DNA of 64,000 nt from Epiperipatus broadwayi (lineage: Eukaryota > Onychophora > Udeonychophora > Euonychophora > Peripatidae): contig JAQFVV010000049.1 of assembly GCA_028023455.1 (NCBI GenBank), positions 2,706,036 to 2,770,035 on the forward strand. The letters are read 5' to 3'. A model generated the notes under the pieces. The model was not told the DNA's origin and searched no databases. It saw nothing but the letters and a program-made list of their open reading frames with translations. This document shows positions 1 through 11,800 of this stretch, piece by piece. The position numbers were made by a program, and so were the translations under genes. Position 1 is the first letter of the stretch. Every line of letters begins with the position of its first letter.

Positions 1-610
1 ATTTGGTCAAGTATAAGCATTTTTTTCTGAGATATCTGGCTTATAACTTGCCCAACTATACAACAGTGATCAGTAAATAGATATTTAGCTATTCGCAACT
101 GTAGAATAAAGCAAAAATGAGAAATATTAAAATCCTCATACCAGACAATTAACAAGCATAGTGAATATTGTCTTCTTGTCACTATTTCTTTGCAAGAAGA
201 TGTTATTCGGTAGACTTTTGCCGCATAGGGAATATTTATTAAAAATTATACTTTTTAACAGGTCAATACTTGCCACTTAAGAGGTGTGTGTCCAGATTTT
301 AATTTAACTTTTCTACTCTTCACAAAACTTATCTTGTAGAAAAAAAAATTGAGCAGCTAAATAACTACAAGATTTTTTTAAAGGAACTATTGTTGATTTT
401 AAAAAGACTGCATCATGTTTGATTTTTTAATAAGGTCAAATTTAATATTTTCTATTCTTAAAAACATAAAAATTAATAGCATTAAAAGATTAATTTGTGT
501 AATAGAATCTGTACTTTTTATTGGTGCTTATGCACTAATAAGACATGCATAGAGTTCAGAAAAAGAAGCTAATCATTATTGTTGTTATTATATCAATACT
601 GTAATTATAT
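1..610. other. AT-rich DNA without recognised features
   Basis: I see no coding frame, RNA gene or clear repeat here. It is low-complexity AT-rich sequence with short A and T runs. Confidence 0.5.
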
Positions 611-870
611 GGGATTTGAACATAGACATTCTAGCTCCCTTCAGCTATCCACTCTATCTCATACAATCAATATACATGATCACATATATGTGAAAAAGAT
701 AAATGCTCCAATATATGTATTTCATGCTGAACCAGCATTTATCAGTTGGTCCAGATCATCATCTCCCACACACACATATATAATTAGTGCTCAGTTTCTA
801 TTAATATAGCAAATCTTCAAACTTTAATGGACAGGTATCAATTTATTCCATTCTCCAATTCTTCAGTCAT
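611..870 (+). repeat. Foldback family A, left arm only
   Basis: This segment runs from GGGATTTGAACA to a stretch close to ATTCTTCAGTCA and matches, with substitutions, the left half of the hairpin at 1399-1923. Shared blocks in the same order include ATCTCATACAATCA, GTGAAAAAGATAAATG, TATTTCATGC, CAGTTGGTCCAGATCAT and CAAACTTTAATGGACAGG. The matching right arm is absent, so it is a half-element. No protein is encoded; a 76-codon frame across it is incidental. Confidence 0.7.
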
Positions 871-1398
871 CTATACCATTGAAAATTTGAAGATGCATTC
901 AAATCCCCTATAATTATATCTAAACTCCAACTATATAAATTACATTTATATTCAAATATATCAATACTAGTAAAAAACTGAATTTTTTTTAATACTATGA
1001 GGAAGTCCAGTAAACCATGGTCCAAAGTTTTTGGAAATAATAATATTGGTGTTGCAAAGCATAACATATATTTTTATTATCATGAATATTTTGTTAAGGC
1101 AGAAAGGTCATTATAAAAACTTGGATGCATCTTTGCATAAAACAATAGTTTTTATTATATTACACTATAGTTAGAAATCAAAACACAAGAATTTATATTC
1201 CATGAACATTTATAAGAGCAGATTGATCAACATATGACAGATGAGTATGCTTCAAGACTAAATGACAGATATGTTAAAAAATATAAGAATCATATTCTTA
1301 TAAAATTTAATGTTTGTTCTTTAGTAGCATCTTCAATGCTTACTGAACACTAATATTGTGATTAAACTATTCATTTAGTATACTGAATGTTTACTATA

Positions 1399-1923
1399 GT
1401 AAATAGAGGGATTTGAACTTAGGATTTTCAGTCTATATTCATTTTCTATTTCATCTCAAACAACCAACACATATGTCCACAAACATATGAAAAAAGATAA
1501 ATGATCTCCAAAACATGTATTTCATGCAGAACTAGCACTTATCTGTTGGGCCAGATCATAATCTTCCATACATATACACAATCAATGCTCGCTTATATTA
1601 AGATAGCAATTCCTTCAACTTTAATGGTCAGGCTTCAATCTTCACACTCCTCCAGCAATTCAACTACTCATTGTTGGAAGAGTAAAAATATTGAAGCCTG
1701 CCTACTAAAGTTTAAGGAATTACTATCTTAATATAAACTGAGCAGTGATTGTATATATGTATGGGAGATTATAATCTGGCCTAACTGAGAGTTCTGATTT
1801 TGCACAAAATATGTATATTGGACATCATTTATCTTTTTTACATGTGGGTGGTCATGTGTGACAGTTGTTTGAGATGGAGGATGAATATAAACTGAAAATC
1901 CTGAGTTCAAATCTCTCTATTTA
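1399..1923. repeat. Foldback family A, complete hairpin of about 525 bp
   Basis: The left half reads inward from TAAATAGAGGGATTTGAAC and the right half ends with the imperfect reverse complement GTTCAAATCTCTCTATTTA. The arms of about 250 bp pair along their whole length and turn near 1680. The outer arm ends contain a pol III B-box-like string (GAGTTCAAATCTC on the plus strand at the right end). Other copies or fragments lie at 611, 7091, 7785, 15962, 23225, 40560 and 62678. It has no coding capacity. It is best read as a non-autonomous foldback element or a head-to-head dimer of a tRNA-related SINE; the sequence does not decide between these. Confidence 0.8.
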
Positions 1924-3299
1924 ATATTTAGATTTCTATTTCAAACTTGTCACATTATTAATAAGACATGTGGGTTCTCCAAAACAAACAAAACAACAAC
2001 TACTGACTGGTCCTTTCATACTGATACTATTATTAGTGATTTGTTTTTTTTTTTTTAAAAAAAAAAAAAACACCACATTTTTCTGTTTGGCAGAATACTA
2101 AATAGAACATGAAGTTTTAAAAGCAACATAGAGATTTGAAGTGGAAGTTCAATAACTGCCCAGAAACTTTAGAATGATTGATGTATTAAAACTGAAAGGA
2201 GATATAGCCTTTTATTAATTGTGGTTACAAAGACAATAAAGTCAATTATTCAATGTTTTAATAAGTTTATAAATTTAGAATGATAATAATCAACCCTCAA
2301 GCTACCAACCACCTTAATCTGCAGTCAAAATCTTCTGTAACAATAAAGTTGCAATTTTTAGTATCCATATAAATATATGTGATATACTATGGCTTCTCTT
2401 TTTTCAGAGTCTCTCAGCCACTATGCCTAAAGAATCAGATAAAAGTGGTGCCACCTTTATTGTTAAAGGAGGTTGCCTTGACTATAGGTTGAGATTGTTG
2501 ATAGTGTAAGGATTGATTGTTATTAATTGTGGTTATACTACATGATGTTTTGAGACATTAAACAAAATATAAAATAAAATTATAAACCCATTAAATTCAT
2601 AGAGGGCACTTTTCTGCATAATAATCATAATATTTGACTGATATGGAAGACGATTTTGACTATCTTTTGATGAAAAATTTGATGGCTTAAAATAATATAT
2701 ATATACTTCTATATACCTATACATAGTTGAACAGATATTTCTTTAAGTAAGATGAAAATCAGCCTTTTTAATTTTAAAAATGCTATCAATTTTATAAAAA
2801 TAAATGGACGGAAAAGAAGAAAATTGTTTTAATTATAAGGACACATGAAATTGTACTAAGTAATGTTAAAATACTTTTATCACATTGATTTCTAAAAGTA
2901 AAGCCGATCGAAAAGATGGCTAAATATTATTGTTATCTATTATAGAGAAATTTAACATAGTTTCAGAGATTCAACAAATACTATAGATAGGTTTTTTTAT
3001 TTCCAGGAAAAATGCAAAAAAAAAAAAGCATCAGGAGTGTGATTTGAATATTGCTTTTACTAGGATATTTAATTCAATTAACTGAACGTGTTTGTTTGAA
3101 ATTATGTGGTTATTCATTGAAGTTCACTCACACTATATAAATTCTACATATGTGAGTAGAGGAAAAGTTCTTACTGCTGGTAAAAAATTCTGAACCATTT
3201 GAAATGAAAACTAGAGTTAAATAAGAATATATACCAGCCCCAACTTTGTTTTTCAATTTTATGACAGTGACACATAAAACAAAGCAATAAACCTTGAAA
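1924..3299. other. AT-rich DNA without genes; blunt T/A palindrome at 2044-2070
   Basis: No gene is recognised. A run of T13 directly followed by A14 lies at 2044-2070. Similar T-run/A-run junctions recur at about 11820, 49162 and 63731. Confidence 0.5.
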
Positions 3300-3660
3300 A
3301 TGATTATAGGAACTGGTTAAAATGTAGGTAAAAATATATAATAATATATTTAATATAAAGATATGAAAAAGAAGTTTTGTTCATAAAATAAAGCAAGAAT
3401 TTATAAAGAACTGTTGAAAGAAAAATCTTAAAATAATCATAGAAGTTGGTCAAAACATATGTAAAAAATATAGAAAAGAAATTCAATTCATAAAATAAAA
3501 AAAACAAAGGAATAGACATTCAAAATAATTAACTGCAAGAGATGGTAAAAATGTAGGGAGAAATGTATTAATAATACATGGAATATTTGGAAATGGGAAA
3601 AAAGTTTGATTCATAAAATAAATGATTTATATATAAAAATAAATACATATAGAATTATTA
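3300..3660 (+). repeat. Degenerate tandem repeat, about three units
   Basis: Three diverged units of roughly 95-135 bp each carry a GGTTAAAATGTAGG-like block followed by AAAAGAAGTT..TTCATAAAATAAA. The blocks start near 3312, 3447 and 3542. Unit length is uneven because of indels. Nothing is encoded. Confidence 0.5.
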
Positions 3661-4868
3661 TACATCAGGATTAATGGATCATTTATAAAAACATATTTAT
3701 TTATTAAATTATCAGTGTTATTAAATATCAGGTGTATACACATGTCTGACATAAATTGGCTGTCAAATAGCCACTACAGGTGAAAACCTCTCTATTATAT
3801 AACTATATAGAATCAGTCAAGGAGAAGATAGACTTGCCCAGCTTATAACCTTTGACTGGAAGAAGTTGTTTCCTTTTTAACTTTAATTTTCAATTGAGAA
3901 AATCTAGATAATTTTTAAGCATTAATAAGTGTATGGCAAGTTAGGTTGGTTATAGTCTTTCAATTTAAAAAGATTCTTCATCTATTAGAATCACCTGGAC
4001 TCAAATTTCAAGTTATGGACATGACATACTTATGTGATATAGGTATGTAGATAATCTCTAAGTGTATAGGTGGCCACTGATCTTGGGGGAGAAAATGGAA
4101 TCAAAAAATAAAAAGTTAATGATTAGTATTCAGTGAATGTACAAAGCAATCCATGAAACATAGATAAAGCCAACAAACTGTTCATTATTCTGCCAGAAAC
4201 TTTTTTTCTGAAACTTCAACCCTTTGTCTAACTATCTTTGAGATATGTATATATAGTAATTGATAGTTTCCTGGCAATATCAAAAAGATAAAGTTTATCT
4301 CTGTTTACATGGATATAATCTCTTTAATTTTCACTTATTAAAACTAAACATCAATGAAAAAATATAAATTCAATATATACATATAATATTACATGCAGTT
4401 AAGAATGATTACATTGAAATAACTGAAAACATGCTTCTACAATTTTATTTAATGGTACAAAATCATAAACTTGTATTGTAGTTTAATATATATATATAAA
4501 ATAATATTTTCATCTGTAAAACTTAATATCAATATCTGTTATTGTCACCCAACCATATTACCTCAACCGTCTTTCTACCTTTTAAACTCTTATGTTGTGA
4601 CCAACAAACCATATATTATATTAAAGTTTTTAACACGATAACCCAATATTTTTATATATTTAACCCGTGCAAATCTTCGTTTTAATATATATATTAATGC
4701 ATATTTATAAATGTTTGCATGTCTATGTGTTTAACATATACACATACATGTTAGATTCAAACTCTGCATTTTTTTATTATAATGTAGACCAAAAAGACTA
4801 GTGAACAATGAAGATAAATAAATACAGGTAAAATAGAGATTTCCTTTATGAATACATCAAGGAAAATC
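3661..4868. other. AT-rich DNA without recognised features
   Basis: No gene, RNA or clear repeat is seen beyond short TA runs. Confidence 0.45.
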
Positions 4869-5011
4869 ATTAATAATTTTTATTACTCATTCATTAGACT
4901 AGAGATTGCCTACCTTGTGTGATAATAATGTAGTGAAAATTACATTATACAAATATTATTCATTAAGTAGATAATCTCTGGTCTAATGAATGATTAATAA
5001 AAATTATTAAT
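4869..5011. repeat. Hairpin (short inverted repeat)
   Basis: The left arm 4869-4912 (ATTAATAATTTTTATTACTC...) pairs with the right arm 4967-5011 (...ATTAATAAAAATTATTAAT) with a few mismatches. The loop contains a second small stem, TAATGTAGTGAAAATTACATTA. The overall structure suggests a small MITE-like foldback. No other copy was recognised in this window. Confidence 0.65.
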
Positions 5012-5804
5012 ATACTTCCATCAAGTATTTTTTATCAAAGTTGTTAGAGCAGTAAATTTGACACTCATCAATTAAACTGTAGTAATTTGCTATTTATATT
5101 TACTGAACAATGATAAAAATATATATAAGAAATTGTGATCTGGGCAAACTGGTGAATGATGGTTTAGCATGAAATGTGCATCTTGGGGATCATATATCTT
5201 TCACTTACCTTTGGTCATATGTTTATGAGTACACCCTTCCACAAGATGTTAAAAGTAGATAGAAATGAATACCTAGATTGGATAACAATATACTATAGTG
5301 AAATTTATACAGAAAACATTAAAAATTATTGTTTTTCCTTTCAGATGTTCAATATTCTGTTGTGAGCTCATTTGATATTTTCATGTCATTTTCAAAACTG
5401 ACAAAGATGCCTAATAGTTAAATTTTAGCTGTTTATAGTATTGCTTAATTAATAATCCAGATTGATTTATTATATATATATTAAAATCATAATAAATCAC
5501 TCCATATTTATTTTTCTTTTAGCATCCTCCCTTCTCCCATAAATTATATTGACATTATTAGGACAAAATGCATGGACTGTGTTCATCTCATAAATCTTAG
5601 AAAATTAAATTTCAAGTGGGATTACACTTGACCCTTTTGCATAAATGTGCATATTTGCATATACATATATGCCTAAAGGAACCTTTGAGAAGGTTATTTG
5701 ATTATATCAAAGATTCTTTTAGAAAATGATATTGGGATCAAGCAAAAAATATATCAGTTCTAGAAGTAACTGTTTTTTTTATCAACTCTTAACATATATA
5801 TACA

Positions 5805-5966
5805 ATAGCTTTTGGATTAAACTGTGTGTTAGTTTTGATTAATTTCCAACATTTTAACAAAATAGCATCTGCCATTGTCAAAGTTAGCCTTAACAATGGC
5901 AGATGCTATTTTGTTGAAATGTTGAGAATTAATCAAAACTAATATACAGTTTAATCCAAAAACTAT
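5805..5966. repeat. Near-perfect 160-bp hairpin
   Basis: The left arm 5805-5880 begins ATAGCTTTTGGATTAAACTG and is matched almost base for base by the reverse complement at 5890-5966 (CAGTTTAATCCAAAAACTAT). The innermost stem AGCATCTGCCATTGT / ACAATGGCAGATGCT is perfect, with a loop of about 10 nt. High arm identity implies a recent inverted duplication or selection on structure. It could be a MITE or a long hairpin RNA precursor; neither is shown. Confidence 0.8.
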
Positions 5967-6044
5967 TTTATTTACATCATATAATCATGAAAATATTAAA
6001 TACTGTACAATATATATAAAACCTAAAGCTAAATTAGTCAATAA

Positions 6045-7081
6045 AATAATCATAATTACCCCAAATTCACCACTAAACTAGATTAGTCAAAGAAAATAAA
6101 TTCTAAAACATAAGCAATGGTTTCACTGCTACAAGCAGACTTCTCAAGTGTAAAGGACTAAAAGTAAACAACAAATTTATACTAAATATTACCCACAATT
6201 CAATACACTACCACCCCCTTAATATTAAAAGAACTTTTAAATAAGTTAATTTCTTCAGAATCATAAATTTTAATAAAAAAGACTCTTTAAATCTTTTTAT
6301 TTCATTTCTCTCAAAGAAGACAATCTTTGCCTTATCAAAATCAATAGTGTGGCCATATCTTTTTTATTGATATATAAAGCAGAATTAAGATATTTATTTC
6401 TAACCCTACTTTTATGTATCTTTATTCTTTCATTTAAGCTCTAACTACTCTGACATATATATATATATGTCTTACAAAAACAAGGAATAATATACACTAC
6501 TCCGGGAAGTCTTTCTATCAAAAATTCCTTTGTATTATTTAATAAATTATTCAAAGTACGATTCCTTTTCTAAATAATTTTCTTATTTTCAAACAAATTA
6601 CTATTACATATAATTCTATAAGAAGACAATATAAAAGGCAAAGAAAAATCATATTTTTCTTTAATCTTCACAGTATAGGCAACACTCAAATAATCTTTAT
6701 AAAATTGACATTTCTGAAACAAAGCTACATCATTAGAATTATTTAATTTTTTAATTTAATTAATTCAAACTATTAATTTTCATGAGGCTAAAGTTGTGTT
6801 TGAAATAAAATAAAATTAAAAAAAAAGAATTAAAGAATCTTTATTATTAAAAATTTATGAGTCTGAAGCAATTAATCTTGTTTAAAAGTTCTTTTAATAT
6901 TAAGGGTGTATGGGATATAAATGGAATTGTGGGAAATATATTAGTATAAATGTTATTTTCTTTTAGACATTTACTTGTTGATAAGTCTTATTGTAGCAAT
7001 GAAACCATAGATTGTGCTGTAGAGTTTATTTTCTTTGGCTAGTCTGGTTAAGTGGTGAATTTGAAGTAATTTTGATTATAT
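6045..7081 (-). mobile_element. PLE-A: decayed Penelope-like element with inverted 3'-end duplication
   Basis: The 6045-6300 arm and the 6816-7081 arm are imperfect reverse complements of about 255-265 bp. Shared landmarks are TTCACCACT, AAAGAAAATAAA, GCAATGGTTTCACTGCTACA and CTTAATATTAAAAGAACTTTT. Read on the minus strand, the first arm holds the element's 3' UTR, including GTGAAACCATTG, similar to the GAAACGTTGG-type motif I associate with PLE 3' regions. The spacer contains the end of a GIY-YIG frame (next entry). Two 3' ends facing opposite ways around a short body fit the inverted terminal organisation known for Penelope-family insertions. PLE-B shows the same arrangement. Confidence 0.65.
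6281..6360 (-). pseudogene. GIY-YIG endonuclease C-terminal remnant (PLE-A)
   Basis: The minus-strand frame reads RYGHTIDFDKAKIVF, then FERNEIKRFKES. In Penelope-family GIY-YIG domains, the helix after the catalytic region reads H.H.IDF...KI...E.N..+R..EA. The corresponding part of PLE-B at 49.8 kb reads NYGFDFDFNKVKIL, then IERNNNKRKIKEA. Only about 26 codons are readable; a stop lies just upstream in frame and the YIG part is not recognisable. It is a dead fragment. Confidence 0.6.
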
Positions 7082-7090
7082 ATTTATATA

Positions 7091-7290
7091 TTAAACAGAG
7101 GAATTTGAACTTAGTATTTTCAGTCTATATTCATCCTCCACTTCATCTCAAACAACCAATACACATGACCACATACACGTAAAAAGGATAGATGATCCCC
7201 AATATATATATTTCACATGTGTGTGGTTATGTGTATCGATTGTTTGAGATAGAATGGAGAATGATTATAGACATAAAATCTTCTATTTAT
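7091..7290. repeat. Foldback family A, internally deleted hairpin
   Basis: The left end GGAATTTGAACTTAGTATTT and the right end AAAATCTTCTATTTATTATAG are the same arm ends seen at 1399-1923. The arms meet at AATATATATATTTCACATG after about 100 bp each, so the central 300 bp of the longer copy are missing. Confidence 0.65.
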
Positions 7291-7784
7291 TATAGTAAAC
7301 ATTTCGTATACTGAAAGAATAGGTTAATTATATATACATTACTATATCTACATTCACCCCTTTGATTTCTATGAATTAGATAAATATCATTTTTAAATGT
7401 TTTTATTTACATATTTCTAGAATGTGTTTGGTGGAATGGAAGTTTTAAATTTATATCTATACTGTATATCTGTGGATGTTTATACATTTATAAATATACA
7501 GTTTTACATAATATAATCAAATAGTATCAAAAATAATCATCTAAATCATAGTTGGATAAACTTTTACTGAAGTACTAGGATGACTTCATAAGCTTGTGAG
7601 TCTTATACACATTATAAGGCCACAAGCTATGTCCACTAAAACTAACACTATCAGCATGATTTCTGACATTACTGATTTTCCAAGACAATCTTCTGTAATA
7701 CTTATTTAAAATTTCTTTTATCCCTGACCCAAGTTTTGCACTGATATAGTATTCAAATAATTCAATATATTTGTTAACCATAAA

Positions 7785-8040
7785 GTATGAAGATTGGCTA
7801 TCTTAATATAAAGCTGAACACTGATTATATATATGTGTGAGGATAGTAATCTAGACCAACTGATGATTGCTAGTTTCACATGAAATATGTATATTGGTGA
7901 TTATTTATCTTTTCAACATGTGTGTGATCAGGTGGGTCAGCAACATGAGATGGCACTGAGAGTAGTGGGTCGTGTGAAAGTCTGAGTTCGAATCCCGCAT
8001 ATATTACATATATAAATACAGGTTTAAGCCTGTACAATGT
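7785..8040 (+). repeat. Foldback family A, right arm with intact B-box-like end
   Basis: The segment begins GAAGATTGGCTATCTTAATA and continues through the family A right-arm blocks to GTCTGAGTTCGAATCCC. The last block, GAGTTCGAATCCC, fits the pol III B box consensus GGTTCGAATCC at 10 of 11 positions. The next 40 bp (ATATTACATATA..GCCTGTA) resemble the flank of the 62.7-kb copy, so the repeat unit extends past the B box. Its left arm is missing. Confidence 0.65.
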
Positions 8041-8105
8041 ATTAATCATGAATAGTAAATTTATTCCCTGAATAGCTTGATGCAGAGGAGGAATGTTTAA
8101 AGTCA

Positions 8106-8165
8106 TAAATCAAAATCTAACTCCATCACTTTTTGTTCTTGAACCCTCAGCAATGAAATATTCAA
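8106..8165 (+). repeat. SINE-2 3' fragment
   Basis: The block CTAACTCCATCACTTTTTG followed by GAACCCTCAGCAATGAAATA parallels the 3' half of the 8.7-kb SINE-2 copy (TTTAACTCCACCAATGC, GAACTTCCAAGCAATAAA). It is short and diverged. Confidence 0.35.
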
Positions 8166-8697
8166 ATGTTTTTATTTAATAAATTTAAGCTTTAACGGTG
8201 AACTTTTAATTTGAATTCAGTAAATAATTATAAAGTTTGAAAGTATATAACCGTTTATATTAATTATCATTCAAAATGAGTCCAACCAACATTTTTCAAT
8301 GAGTCTATCAAAAGCAATGTGAGGTTCATGAATTGGTCATCAATGATCTAATTAGAGTGCAATATCCCTACTTATTTAAAATAAAAAACATACAAATATA
8401 TGTTAAGCTTTCAATTTTAAGGCAGATTTAGAAAAATAATGAAATAAAATATCATGACTTGAGACAACACCCACAGGACTATTGTTGAGATAAATTTGCC
8501 ACCTTTTAAACATACACACAAAAAATCTATTTCTTAAATTAGTTTCATTACATACTTAAATACAGTTTGTCTGTTTATTATAAAATTCTAATTTCACATT
8601 CTAGATTTTGTTATGCTAAACAGCTGGTTGTAATAACAAAGTCTGATCCAAAATAAAGTTAGATTTGAAACTCATTTACAGAGTGTATTAATATGAT

Positions 8698-8860
8698 TTA
8701 GTGCAGTGGTTAAGCGGCAGATTATGGAGTTCAACCAATGAATTGTGGCTTTAACTCCACCAATGCTAATATTCAAACTTCTTATGAACTTCCAAGCAAT
8801 AAATTATTCCATCATCACCATCATTATTACCATCATTATTATTATTATTATTATACACAA
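8698..8860 (+). repeat. SINE-2, tRNA-derived, with ATC/ATT tail
   Basis: The head TGCAGTGGTTAAGCGGCAGA contains an A-box-like TGGTTAAGCGG. About 40 bases later TGGCTTTAACTCC is a degenerate B box. The body (ATTCAAACTTCTTATGAACT, then TCCAAGCAATAAA) is followed by a microsatellite tail of ATC/ATT units. The same body is found at 12.4, 39.3 and 40.4 kb, which makes it a dispersed family. No protein is encoded; such elements use LINE enzymes for movement. Confidence 0.55.
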
Positions 8861-11800
8861 TTTGTGATCTCATAGCCCAAACCATTTATCATAACTTTAT
8901 CTTTAAAATGTAAGGATTTTCTATAATTATTTTTTAAAGTGCATTCTATAATTGACAATTGGTTATTGTTTTGCATCTGAAATAATATTAAATTGAATAA
9001 TAATTATGATGATGTTGATAATGATAAATGTAAAACAGCAATTTTGGAAATCCAGGACCTACCAATTATTTTAGCATATAAGAGTATAACTAATTATTAA
9101 AATAAAACAACACTTAGACAGTTTCAATAAAAATAACAATCTCAACATGTTGTCAAGGCAATCTATTCTATTGTATATGTATAAACGTACACTATTCAAC
9201 TTATAGATGTTAAAATTATTTTAAAAGGCAATTACCACCAATAATGTTAATTTCTTACTTGACAAAATATACCAATGCAAAACTCTTTAGAGTTAGCAAA
9301 TCTGCATTAGAAAATTACTTAGGCTATTATTCATTTATTATAAAATTTTTAAAAGATAGATATGATTTTAAAACAAATATTAAAAGTGTAAACGAAAATA
9401 AAGCATGGATTGAACATTTAACAGAGATTCATCTCTTTCAGCTGCACATTAAACCACATTACAACTATGTTTCATTCTCTCATCAACAAAGTGGAATTCA
9501 TCTTTTAACAGATTATCTTGAAGTCATTTCTTTTGATGAATATTGGAAGGTTAATTAGATTATAGCTACAAAATACTATCACTGAAAATTGAAATATTTG
9601 ATTAAAATACATGCAATTAAGAGACTCTTTTAAGTCACAAATCTATTTTCAAGATATTGAAACATATAATTATATATTAATAGTTTTGATAAACTTTTAT
9701 AAGGACAAATTAATGACTCAAAAAAGTGGCAACAAAAGAAATGTAATGAGTCAAATGAACAATAATTTAAAAAAGAAAACCTATATCTGCAGACAACTGT
9801 AATGATATAAGAAAAAAAATTTCAATGAAGAATAAAGGTTACATGATATCAAAATAAGCACCTGCTTCTGTTTTATTAATAACCAAGAGTTCAAACCTGA
9901 GTGAAGTATGGTAATTTCTTCAGAAAGCAGAGAATTGGTTTAGAATTTTTTTAGTTAACCAGATGGTAGCTTATTTGCCCATACTGTTGGATAAATATAT
10001 ATGTAATTGCTATTTATTCAAGGGTATAGGTTCCATGATAATTTGTGGAAGCGTGTGAGTATCAATGCACTGATATAAAGCAAAATGCAACGCAAATGGG
10101 TTAAATGAGGTAAGGCGAGAGGATAGATTTTCCTTAAAAAATGATTTAAAATTTTGGGGAAAATTAATATTAAATTGCTATAAAATATACACTTATAACT
10201 TGAGAGAAAAAGAGAGAGAGCTAAAAGTGTCTAGATACTTATTTTAAATACAACTTTAAGTACTAAGCCTTCTATTCTAAAAACAAAATGAGTAAAATTA
10301 ATAAAGATAAAAAAAATTACAAAATACAATACACCTATCATAAAAGGTTGTAGGTAATAAAAAAAAATACTTTGAAAATTTAAGAGATTTCTTATCTTTC
10401 TAATTAAAAAACAAGGACAGATATCTATTTGACATTTTCGGTTATTTACAAATAAAAACAAAACCTTCATTAAATTAGTAATCTTTTCAACCTGTATTTG
10501 AAAGTATTTCACAAAAAAAGTTTCTCATGGCGGTACAGAAGGGCATAATCCTCTTAAAGTAATCAAATAAATTTACTGTCTTTCTCGAATATTTTTGAGA
10601 TCAAAGAATAAGCTCTTTGACAAATTAAAAAAAGCACAAATTCCCTCTTCCAAGAACAATGTAAAACATCTGTATGTGTGTATATTTGTGCAAAGATATT
10701 TGTATTCTAAGCTAAATAAAATAAAGTGCTCCTGCTATAAATTTGTAAACAAATGCATATAATTGCGCGCACACAATATATACATAAATGTTATATCCAA
10801 AAGCAGGTCCTAAAGAGCTCAACAGGGCGCCTAATATTTTTTATTTTTTCATAACAGTTTTAATTAATACTGCTATTAAAAATAAAATAAATATATGTTT
10901 TTATCAGGTCTAAACCAGATATTAGCTTTTCTACGTTGTCATTCATAATAGTTGCTAGATCCATTCATTTCCTAGATTTCTGAGTTTTATCACCCCCCCC
11001 CCCTTTTCTTTACTCGTTCTTATTTATATATCTATCTTTTAAATGCTTTTATTCTCTCCTCCTCCCTTTTTATTGTCTTGTGATTTATTATTTAAAGTCA
11101 CATTCACATTTGGTAATTTATTAGCTTTTTTTTCAATTCTAGTCTTGGGTTGGACCACAAAATAAATTTTTTAAATATATTTTCAGATATTTTTTGGAAT
11201 CATAAAACCTGTTTTCAACAATCAATGCACCTTTAAAACAATATAAGATGTATTGCATGTTTAAATATTACATATTTAATCTTTTTTTATTCTAATGACA
11301 AAAAAAAAAAAAAAAGATTCTACAGTGAAAAAACCCTACTTGCTTATGGAAAACATTCCAGAACATAAAACACTTAGACTTAATGTTTAAACATGTCTTT
11401 AGATGAATGTATTCAAAGGATCAATCCTTGATATATATTTATGAGAGAGAAAAAACTTAGTAGTGCTGATGATTTGAAGTTTGCTGTAATGGAAAAAAAA
11501 AAAAAAATTCATTGGCCATACATGAAATAAACGTATATTTACATTAAAAAATTCAGAGACTAACAGAAACATTAAGTATTCCTATTTATTTAATAAAATA
11601 AATATTACCCTTAGTTATTTTAGCTGAATAGTAAAACAAGAATCAAAAAAATGTCACACCCTCGACACTTAATAGTTAGCTAGATTTATGAAAAATGCCT
11701 TTTTCTTCCCTGTTATCTTCTGGAATTACTAGAATAGTTTTTATCTGGCAATAGATTATTTAAAGAATGTTCTACTTTATTCTATTTTAAAAAATTATAG

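Noticed and set aside
9244-9802. Two neighbouring plus-strand frames of 104 and 63 codons as a possible gene
   Set aside because: Composition is plausible but there is no recognisable motif, no splice support and no second copy; kept only as a note in the region entry.
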